NCBI GenBank assembly: GCA_018398765.1
Contig: JAHBMJ010002283.1
Span: forward strand, 1-20,569
Source: Chromera velia
Lineage: Eukaryota > Sar > Chromeraceae
Length of the DNA stretch: 20,569 nt
Direction: 5' to 3'
Shown: positions 1 to 8,300 of the stretch, piece by piece
Layout: every line of letters starts with the position of its first letter
Numbering within the stretch: position 1 is the stretch's first letter
The notes under the pieces: generated by a model
The model's input: the letters and a program-made list of their open reading frames with translations, nothing else
Databases searched by the model: none
Told to the model about the DNA's origin: nothing
Program-made: the position numbers and the translations under genes

Positions 1-220
1 GGTCAATTTTGGTTGGCAGTTAACCGCAGAAAAGCTGAGAAGAAGGACAGAGCGCGTGGGACACACGCTCCAAGGGGGAGGGGCACGTAACATAGTGAGG
101 CGAGCCACGGGACCGGCCAATCCCGGGGTGAGCCGAACTAACGCACACCGCCGCCGCACGGGACGCCCGCAGCTCAGAGACCAACACATGCACGCAGGCT
201 CATGGAGGCGCCGCCATGCC
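1..220. other. GC-rich stretch without recognisable gene
   Basis: GC-rich DNA that gives way abruptly to AT-rich DNA near position 221. It contains an imperfect hairpin (about 51-71, GAGCG...CGCTC arms) and several CpG-rich words. No open frame of note and no RNA gene could be recognised. It may be the edge of a repeat or of a feature lying outside the window. Confidence 0.3.
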
Positions 221-660
221 AGTCTGTATTAGAAGAGAATTAAATAAAATAGAAATAAAGTGGAATTAATTCAGTCAGCTGCGTATAGCCTGGATTGAGT
301 AAACAACAGTTGCTTGCAAAGCTTCTAGAAGCAGTTTGGAAGTGAACCTTGCACTAACAGACTTTCCGTAGTAGAGATCTAACCTAACTAAGTGCGCTCA
401 CTTAGGAGAAGAGGAGCTACCTCCTTACGAATCACTTATCACTTAATTCCCGGCATTACACAGTTCCGAACATTAATTAATCTCATTAAATTCCTTAAAA
501 CTTTAACCCGGCCGGTTTTATATGCATGGTAGAAAAACTTCAAACTTATTATGGTCTTTTGCATGCTATTCGGAAGAATCGGAACATGATCCGAACATGA
601 TTCCGGTTTAAAACATATACATACACAATGCATTAAGGACTGCATGGATTAAGGAAATTT
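221..660. other. AT-rich island, possible old repeat
   Basis: About 440 bp of AT-rich DNA (many TTAA/ATTAAT words) set in a more balanced background, with no convincing coding frame. It contains a perfect 7-bp stem, 4-nt loop palindrome at 388-405 (CTAAGTG/CACTTAG). It shares short words with the AT-rich block at 15431-16230, including a 13-bp match in inverted orientation (430-442 against 15795-15807). Being a degenerate copy of a dispersed element is an inference. Confidence 0.3.
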
Positions 661-1134
661 GACCAAAGAGTGAACAGAAGAAAATGCACACTCATTCAGT
701 CTCAGTGTCATTTAGTCATATCAATCATCAAGGAAGAAAAAGGTTTAATAAAAAACCTGTCTTCCCACTTTTTTTTGCAAGGAGCCTTAGAAGGAGCCCT
801 GTTTGCGTTGTCGATTATAGAAGCTAGGATGGAGAACATGTGGAAATCTTTTCTTTCCGTCCTTTCTTGCATCCACGCCTTCATTGCGTGCGAGAATCTC
901 ACTTAGATGCCAAAGCGCAAGGGAGGAGAGTAAACAACGAGCAGGAAGAAGAAGGGGGAGAAAATTTAAAGAACAACAACAGCAGACTAATAATAATCTG
1001 ATCAAAACTCAATTCATTCCCTCTCTTCGGAAGTTGTTCACGCAAACAAGGGACGGGGGACTCTTTTTCTCTGTTTCTCCTTCTGCCTCTCTTGCCCTCT
1101 GTCCCTCTATCTCCATTGCTTTCTCTGTCTCACT

Positions 1135-1137
<3 letters not shown>

Positions 1138-1194
<57 letters not shown>
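1138..1194. repeat. compound microsatellite (CA)n(GA)n
   Basis: About 16 CA units pass directly into about 13 GA units on the plus strand. The same CA-then-GA order recurs in the window at 16328-16397 and 19727-19982, and on the opposite strand at 13781-13819 and 14089-14148. Confidence 0.97.
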
Positions 1195-1253
1195 AGCAAG
1201 GAGGGAGGAAGGAAGGAGAGAAGAAAGGTAGGTAGAAGTGAAAGAAAGAAAGC

Positions 1254-1286
<33 letters not shown>

Positions 1287-1290
1287 GAGA
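1254..1290. repeat. (CAGA)n microsatellite
   Basis: Seven to eight consecutive CAGA/GACA units, passing into GA-rich DNA. Confidence 0.95.
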
Positions 1291-2044
1291 AAGGGAAAAG
1301 AGAACCAGGAAGAGAAAGAAGAAGCGGCCCGAGGTTTTTCCCCCAACCACACAGACAAGACAAGAAAGCTGAAACAAGACAAACACTCAGGTGGACACAA
1401 AAAATCGAGACAGAGAAGCAGCCAGAGAATCCGTACAGAATCAAAAAACACAATGCCACGATAAGATGAAACAGACAGAAAAGTACATCAAGCGTACAGT
1501 ACCAAAAACCACTTCCAGAGAAATGATGCGAAGCCAAAACCAAAAAGCTGCCGGGAGCAAAAAGAGACATGAGCAACCAAAAAAGCAGTGATTCGCTGAC
1601 AACCGTCTCTCTCCTGATCTTTCATACATTTCCTCGTATTGCAGTGCCGCAGCGTTCGAGCACATGCGAAGGCAGTGTAATCAAATCTCGAACAACTCTT
1701 TTCTTCCTTAAATTGCAGAAGGCAAACGACAAAATGCGTCTCTGCCGTCCATCAACTGCGCATCTCAAGGTGGCAGTTCCTCTCCTCTTCTTCCTCCCTC
1801 CGTCCCTGTCTACGTATGCGTTCCCTGCATGCACGTTCCTCTGCCAGAGTTCCACTGCAGCCAACCAGGGATCTTTTCGTTTTTTCTTTGCTTCTTTCTT
1901 TTTCTGTTTCTTTCTTTTTGTCTATTTCCGTTCGCTCTCCCCATTCTTCCTCATTCGTTCGTTCGTGCCTCTTTTCCGTCATCACCCCCCACCCAGCCAC
2001 CGTTCATATCCACCGATCCTTTCCTCGACGATGTTCACTGAGAG

Positions 2045-2047
<3 letters not shown>

Positions 2048-2077
<30 letters not shown>
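2048..2077. repeat. (CT)n microsatellite
   Basis: About fifteen uninterrupted CT dinucleotides on the plus strand. Confidence 0.95.
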
Positions 2078-2080
<3 letters not shown>

Positions 2081-2718
2081 TCGCATAAATTCCATGTGTT
2101 CACTTTAAAATTTTATGCAGAAGAAGACTGTTCCATGCATACGTACTTACGCCCTGCATCTATGAATAATCGTAAGTTCCTTCCTTTCCCCCTTTCGCAC
2201 AGGTAGCTTGATACTGTCAGGTCTCCAAGGGGACCCTGTTCACTTCTTGAGCCTCCTTTCCTCGTTCATGTGACTTCATCGCTCTTTAAAAATTGCCCCC
2301 CAGGTTCAAAAGTTCTTCTCTGTAAATTCATGCAAATGCAATGAAGCCTTTCTGGAAAAGCAGAAAGAAAGGGGGGAAGAGGGCGACACGAAGATTCACG
2401 CTCATGGGGTCTTAGGAAGCAGGGCAGAAAGGAGGAAGGACAATCAAATGACGATTCTAACAGCTGGTGAGTGAAAGAATGAGCAGAGCAACTCGAAGGA
2501 GGGCGAAAGAAGACACGATGGCGCAGTTGCAGAGGAACGAAAAATTGAGCGACGAGCACATACGCCTCGCTCCCTGTCTTCTTTTTTTCTCCTGCTCATA
2601 CTGCGATTTTCTTTTTCTTCTCTACATCGACAATCCTTCCGGTCGCGCTCCTTCGTTCCCTCCCACCTTCAGACTCCGGCCTTTCATTACTTCCGCAACC
2701 CTTACCCACTCACGCCAC

Positions 2719-2728
<10 letters not shown>

Positions 2729-2757
<29 letters not shown>
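2729..2757. repeat. (AG)n microsatellite
   Basis: About fourteen uninterrupted AG dinucleotides, followed by a purine-rich stretch to about 3010. Confidence 0.95.
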
Positions 2758-2759
<2 letters not shown>

Positions 2760-3074
2760 ATTGGATCGGTGAGGGGGTGGATGCATGAGTTTTTTCCAGC
2801 AGCAGCGTAGCAGCAAACACTCGCATGAGAGAGGGGTAAAGAGCAGCGGTCCAACAGACAATTGACCGTGTCAAGAACTAAGAAACGAGAGAGAGGGAGA
2901 GAGGAGGGGGGAGAAGGTACAAAGAGAGCTAGAGGGGAGAAGAATCGACAGAAGTGAGTAAAGGGGTAAAAGAGGAAGAGAGGCAGAAACAAAATCTGAG
3001 AGAGAGCAGACCCAAAGGCGCGTGCCATTCAATTCATTCATTCGATCTTATCGATTCCCGTGAGACCCAAAAAC

Positions 3075-3080
3075 TTTATT
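3075..3080 (-). promoter_or_regulatory. candidate poly(A) signal of the 3249-4444 gene
   Basis: TTTATT on the plus strand reads AATAAA on the minus strand. It lies about 170 nt beyond the stop codon at 3249-3251, a plausible distance for a 3' UTR. A hexamer like this also occurs often by chance. Confidence 0.35.
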
Positions 3081-3248
3081 CATCCATACCTTCATCCGGC
3101 CATCATGCATTTCTCTCTCTCTTACAATTCTGTTCTACCACAAGGAGAAGTGCCGAGATTCTTAAACTCGCATTGCTTTTTTGACCGGATTAAGAAACCC
3201 GATAACACCATTACCCTTTTCTAAACCCCACACTTTTGTCCCCTTCTT

Positions 3249-4444
3249 TCAACACATACTGGTTGCTTTCTGAATTTCGACCACCTCAAAACTTTCTCGC
3301 ACAATCTCGAAGAGCAAAAACAGATACAGAAGAATAATCTTCTCCACGTTATTCTTCTGCAGCTCTTTTTGATCTTCCCCATGATGCACTCTCCACCCTC
3401 CTCCCTCAAAAGAGCCTCACAAAAAACAAGCGAAATCTGTCGCCCAGCAGAGACGCCCCCACTCCCCGGCTCTCCTCAGCTCTTCCAGATCTCTTCTCTC
3501 ATCCAGCAGGGAGGCCTTGTCCGGCAGTGGCCCCTCTCCGCCTTCCTCTGTCTTCTGTTCTCCGAAACTCTCCCCCACCCTGCTCTCCTCCTCAGAAGAC
3601 CCACTCTCACCTGAACCCTCAAAGCCCTTTGCAGTTCCTCATCTACGGGTGGAAGAACCCACCCGGGAGAAGTGGGGGGTGGGGAGGGCAGAGAAAAAGA
3701 AGAGGGAGAAAGGGGCGAAGAACAAGGGGCGATCTCGCCTTCTCCTCGCACTGCCGCTAGTAGAATTCCCCTGTCCATTCTGTTTCTCTTCCCGTTCCCC
3801 TTCACGGAAAGTGGAGCAAAAACCTCACCAGGTGCAGACGACGCTTTGTCCTCTGGGATCACTTTTGAGTGTTGCATGCAGGGGAGGGAGACCGGAGAGA
3901 GTGCCTGCCCCCCTCCATCGCAGGAGAAAAGTTCTCTGAGAGTCGGTGATGTGACACTCGGGAACTCTGGAATACGGTCCATGGGCAATGCTGTCTGAGT
4001 GTGAGGCGCTTTTGAGGCCTCTTTGATCTTCCTGTTCTGATCCTCCTCCTTCTCATCTTCATCTTCATCCAAAAGTGATCTCTTTCGAGAGCTCTGCACA
4101 CTCTGTGAGGAGCATGAATCCTCGCGATAGGCGGTCGTTTGTGTGCGGAGAGGGTCCGTTTTCCCTTTTTGGTCGTCCGGACCGAGCAGACGCAGAGGCG
4201 GAGTGGAGGCGCCCCTGTGAGGAAGAAAGGGGACCACAGCGCAAGGGGGCACAAGGCCCAGATGAGGCGGCTGGTGTGAAAAATTCATACCGCTTTCGTG
4301 CGTACGCACGGAGTTGGACTGATTGGTCGGTGAAGTTCTCTGAGTCTTCTTTGCGTCCGCAAAGAATACTGATTTGAAAAAGTCAAGATGCTGCGAGCGA
4401 GAAGACGGATGAAAGAGGAAAAAAAAAGTATTGGGATAAAACAA
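3249..4444 (-). CDS. hypothetical low-complexity protein, two-exon model
   Basis: Not recognised. Model: exon 1 complement 3611-4444, intron 3357-3610 (254 nt), exon 2 complement 3249-3356. Exon 1 is an open frame of 278 codons with Ser/Pro-rich segments and a charged run (residues about 123-140, LLDEDEDEKEEDQ followed by basic residues) that could be a nuclear-localisation type patch. The frame continues another 44 codons if the intron is retained. The intron is proposed because CAG|GTGAGA is a strong donor and CTGCAG matches the TGCAG acceptors of the neighbouring kelch gene. Both junctions are phase 0, and exon 2 then reads 35 residues with a hydrophobic segment (IILLYLFLLF) before TGA, giving 313 aa. 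The true start could be Met53 (4288). It is divergent to the kelch-BTB gene. Coding status is unproven. Confidence 0.4.
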
Positions 4445-4860
4445 GGACCAAGTCGATGAGGTGAATCAGTGAAGAGGCTGGAAAATCTGCACTGGACAAA
4501 GAAAAACTTCACTTGGAGGACCAAGGAAGACGAATACACAGACCATGTCGTCTTACACAGACGGAAAAATAACACGCACAGCACCACATAACGAGTGCAG
4601 CCAGGAGGAAACTACATTTTGGACTGACTCTGTATGTAGAGAGTCGCGCCGAAGCTCGTCCTGCGAGCTCATGACCTGGAACAGCTAGGACAACCTTGGA
4701 GAGAGGATTTGAGACGAGGAGACGGCTACCAGACTGAACAAGCCAGTCACAAGTCTTCTTGCAAAAGGAAGAGCGAGACAATGACGGCTGCTCTCCCCGG
4801 ATTCACATGCAATCACACAAGACGGTCCTGCACCTTCCACCTTCAAGCTCGACAAATCAT

Positions 4861-4912
4861 CTGGAAGTCTATGGAGTATTATGGAGTTCCATGGAGTTCC
4901 ACAATGTTCCAC
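4861..4912. repeat. 10-bp tandem repeat, about five degenerate units
   Basis: Successive decamers starting at 4871, 4881 and 4891 read ATGGAGTATT, ATGGAGTTCC and ATGGAGTTCC. They are followed by the related ACAATGTTCC at 4901 and preceded by a weaker unit at 4861. The period matches one DNA helical turn, so repeated sites would face the same side of the helix. A regulatory role is inference. Confidence 0.7.
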
Positions 4913-4946
4913 AAAGACTGGCCAGGAGACCGGAGAGCGTCCAAAC

Positions 4947-5006
4947 CCCGCGCGGCCGCGGCCCGCCTGCGAGTGCTGGCGGCGCGGTCCCTCGAGGTCG
5001 AAAATC
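4947..5006. other. CpG-dense block in divergent region
   Basis: About 60 bp with many CG dinucleotides (CGCGCGGCCGCGG and neighbours), well above the local level. It sits between two divergent genes; a similar block sits in the second divergent gap at 17597-17694. Confidence 0.6.
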
Positions 5007-5310
5007 TCGCAGTGATTCTCGTGGGACAGATATGGGACAGATCGATGATGACAGATCTCTCTCTCACTCGATGTTGCTTTCCAGCCTTCCTCAGCATGCC
5101 ATTGCTTGTTGTAGAGTAAGAACACAGGGCAAGCACGCTGAAAAGGACGCGAAGAGGGCTGTTGTCTGTATCCGTTGTTGATAACAAGGTTGTGCTTGCT
5201 CTGAAGTCTGCAGCTCAGTCTGCCGAGCTTCGTCTTCGGTCTGCTGCTTCCCACCTCTCTTGGACGCACAGAAGGAAAATAAACGAGCCAGGAACACATC
5301 CAAGAAGGTT

Positions 5311-8300
5311 ATGGACATGGCAGGCAACAGCCAGGACGCCCTTCCACTCCGAGTCTGGAGAGATGTCGTCGCAACAGGGTCGCCTCCCTGCAGAGTCAGT
5401 CTGTCAGTCCGCAATGCCGTCTCCATCGGTCTCTGACTGTTGGGCAGCCTCCCTGTTTGCGTGAGTGTCTCTGTCCGCATGCATTTCTTCCTTCACGTTC
5501 TTCCGCGCGCCGTCCTGCCTATCTGTTGGTTGTCTGTCACAGGGTGTGGGTGCATACTGAATGCTTGCCTACGCTCTTATGAAACCCCAGTTACTGTCCG
5601 TTGTCTTTGTCTTCCTGTCATCCTCGGGTCTCTCTCTGTGAGGAAAGAAGAATGTCGAGAAGGGAGAAATGTTATTGGATATGTGTGAGGGGTCACACAC
5701 ACCCGCATGGACAGGCAGCAGTCTCGCAGTATCTTGTTGTTCTTGTGTTTCGGCGCGTGCCTAGGTCTTGTCTTCCTTAATTTGCCTGGGTCTTCCTCTT
5801 TGTCCGTCTCTCTTCAGTTCCTCCACCCTACCCCTCCTCCATCCCTCCATCCCTGACCCATTTGGCTCATTGGTGTCGTCTACCCTCTTGCTTGTCTATT
5901 CATCTTTCGTTGTTTCTTTTTTTCGCTTCCTTTCTTCCGTCACCCGATGCATGTGCAACGGATTGCAATATCTTCATGCAGAGGTCTCTCCACGTGGCTG
6001 TGTATGCATGTAATTCTTCATATATGATGTTTCTTCATACATATATTTTCTGTGTGAAAGTAAATGCATTCATGCAGAGGTCTCTCCACGTGGCTGTGAC
6101 ACTGAGGGAGCATATGTACGTCTTCGGAGGCTACGACGGAGGGTCGCGCGTGAACGATTTCTTCAGATACGATTTCAGTCAGTCAGTCCGGCAGGCAACG
6201 TTGGGATTCTATTAATGAAATATGATGCCAGAAATGCATCGAGAATGTGTGAAGTGTTTGCATGAGCGTGAGGTACGAGGAGGTGGTGGACGGGAGGAGT
6301 TCAAGGGGCGGTGGGGGGAAGAAGACAAAGACAAATGCAGAAACAAGCAGGACGTTCAAGAAATACGAGAGAAGTTCAACAAGAAGGTGAAAAGCACACG
6401 TTTGTCCTTTTTCCTCAACGGTCGATTTCCTTCTATCGGCCATTTGTCGAGTTCTTTTTTTTGTTTGTCCATTGCTCGTGAATGCTAGCTCGACGTGTGA
6501 CGTTGTGGTGTAGGATCAAAGAAAGGTTTCCTTCCTGGACTCTGCAGGCACACGTCTGTAGGGTATTGAATGAACCATAGACTGATATCATCTTCCTTTC
6601 TGTTTTTTTGTGCCTTCATAGAAGCTCTGCCTGCTTTCCTGGCTGTGTATCGTATCCATTGATTGATGAATTGATTCATTGTGTGGGTGAGTGAGTGCAG
6701 AGGCAAGGAAGTGGGAGAACCTCACTCCAACCAACACCCACGACTACCCGAATGCAAGGTGAGATGGACGAAGGGGGTGAGGGCATGGACAGATTGCAGG
6801 CAGACAGGTTGCATGACGAGGTGCAGTACATCTCTTTTAAAAGAAGGATAGAGAAGGTTTGATGGCATGAGAAAAACGGGGAATGGGATTAGTGTGGAAG
6901 GATGTTCTCCTCTCTTCTCTTTTCTACTCCAAAAAATCTGGATCGAGGCTTTGCACTGGACTCATCGCCTGGTCTCTCCGCATGGATGAGCCGGTCGCTT
7001 TATAATTCGCATTGCAAGTGCAAACAGCCATGCAGCTTCCATTCCACCAAAATCCTGCTTCATTGCCAGCAGTCACAGTCAGAGGAAGGTCCCGAAAAGT
7101 CCCCAAACTGTGTCCCGGAAAGCGTTTTTACACTCCATGCATTGACCGTTTGCCTGCACCTATATATATAACTAAAGCCCCTGTCACATGCAAGCATATG
7201 AAAAATTCTGATCGGCTCAGTTGGTTAGAATGCTCAACTTACACCCGTAAGTCCCGAGTTCACTTCCCGCAAGGGTCGGAAATTGTCTCACAAGCACCTG
7301 GAGAGGTCCTGCATGCACGCGGCCCCGGCCACGGCACACGAAGTGTCAGGCGGGTCCGACCATGCGAACCCCTCCAGGCCGCAGCGGCAAGCGTGTGGTA
7401 AGTGAAAGCAGGCAGTGGTCGGTCCCCCCTCGGGCCACTGTAGAGAACAAAGACGCGGCCGCCCGGCCAGGTGCCTCCTCTGTCAGGGCGGTGACAAAGG
7501 TCCGGGCGTGGTGTTAAAGTTGGTTGACGGTTCGCGGCGCCTCAACAGCCTGCAGGAGCGCGTGCACGCGGTGACTGTTCTTCCTTTCTCTGCAGAGATC
7601 GACACGTTGCTGTGGCACACGAACGAAGGAACTGCATCTACCTGTTTGGAGGTTCGTGTGCCTACTTTCCTCTGTCTCGATCTCTGTTTAGTTTCTTCGC
7701 CCGCTGCCGGACTTTTGGCATTTTTTTTCGCCTCTCTTTTTGTTTTTTTGCCTTTTTTTAATTCTGTGACTGCATATACTCCGCCCCATGAATTGACGCA
7801 GTCGCTTGGTCAACTCTTTCTTTGCAGTCTAGAGTGTGTGGGGTGGGGGGGGGAGAGAGAGGGAGGGAGGGCTGCTATCTGCAAAACCATCCTCCGTTTG
7901 CATTTGCCTGTGCGCTCGACCATTGACTGACTGAATGATTGACCAACTGACTGACTGAATGAATGATTGAATGACTGAATGACTGACTGACTGACTGTAT
8001 GATTGACTGACTGGCTGACTGACTGACTTAATGATTGACTGACTGAATGAATGAATGATTGATTAACTGAGTGACTCGCTCGTTGCATGCAGGTTATGAC
8101 GGCAACAGTCGCGTCTCTGATTTCTGGCAGTACGATGCAGGTCGGTTGGTGGGGTCAGTCTGTCTTTCTGTCTACATGCATTTCGAGAAGATAGACTCCT
8201 GTTCTCAGTTCGTTCATGTGTGATAAAAAGCAGTTTGTTCGTGTGGCTGAGTCTCTGTCGACCTTCTGCGCGCAGCGACTCTTTTTTGGCTGTCCTTTTC

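Larger units (their letters stand above)
661..3074. other. low-complexity intergenic DNA, no supported gene
   Basis: Long stretches are alternately purine-rich and pyrimidine-rich, with several microsatellites listed separately. The open frames here are made of repeated Ser/Leu/Cys/Val or Arg/Glu and fit simple-sequence DNA better than protein. One short frame starting at 1734 opens with a signal-peptide-like stretch after a TGCAG, but runs straight into Phe/Ser low complexity. I see no gene that I can support. Confidence 0.45.
4445..5310. promoter_or_regulatory. divergent intergenic region, probable promoter area
   Basis: This region lies between the start of the minus-strand candidate gene and the ATG of the plus-strand kelch-BTB gene, so it should hold the promoters and 5' UTRs of both. 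No TATA box is evident. It contains a 10-bp tandem repeat (4861-4912) and a short CpG-dense block (4947-5006). Overlapping open frames on both strands reach 204 codons but show no domain. Confidence 0.4.

Noticed and set aside
1009..1576. Overlapping minus-strand frames of 105-148 codons
   Set aside because: Cysteine-valine and serine-leucine runs come from the (CA)n(GA)n tract; no coherent protein.
1569..2108. 179-codon plus-strand frame with a signal-peptide-like start at 1734
   Set aside because: After about 45 residues it becomes Phe/Ser simple sequence from pyrimidine-rich DNA; no downstream exon could be linked.
3517..3939. 140-codon plus-strand frame opposite the minus-strand candidate gene
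   Set aside because: It overlaps the longer minus-strand frame, which also has a plausible intron and poly(A) signal; no domain on the plus strand.
4871..4910. Heat-shock element
   Set aside because: The repeated unit has GGAGTTCC and lacks the alternating GAA/TTC pentamers of a real heat-shock element.
4685..5299. 204-codon minus-strand frame
   Set aside because: No domain; it spans the CpG block and decamer repeat and overlaps several equally long frames on the other strand.
7206..7281. Functional tRNA gene
   Set aside because: A and B boxes are present, but the D and T stems have mismatches and the anticodon loop does not have the normal seven bases; better read as a tRNA-derived repeat.
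7922..8088. Regularly repeated units in intron 4, considered as a CRISPR array
   Set aside because: Four-base units without distinct spacers; it is a degenerate microsatellite in a eukaryotic intron.
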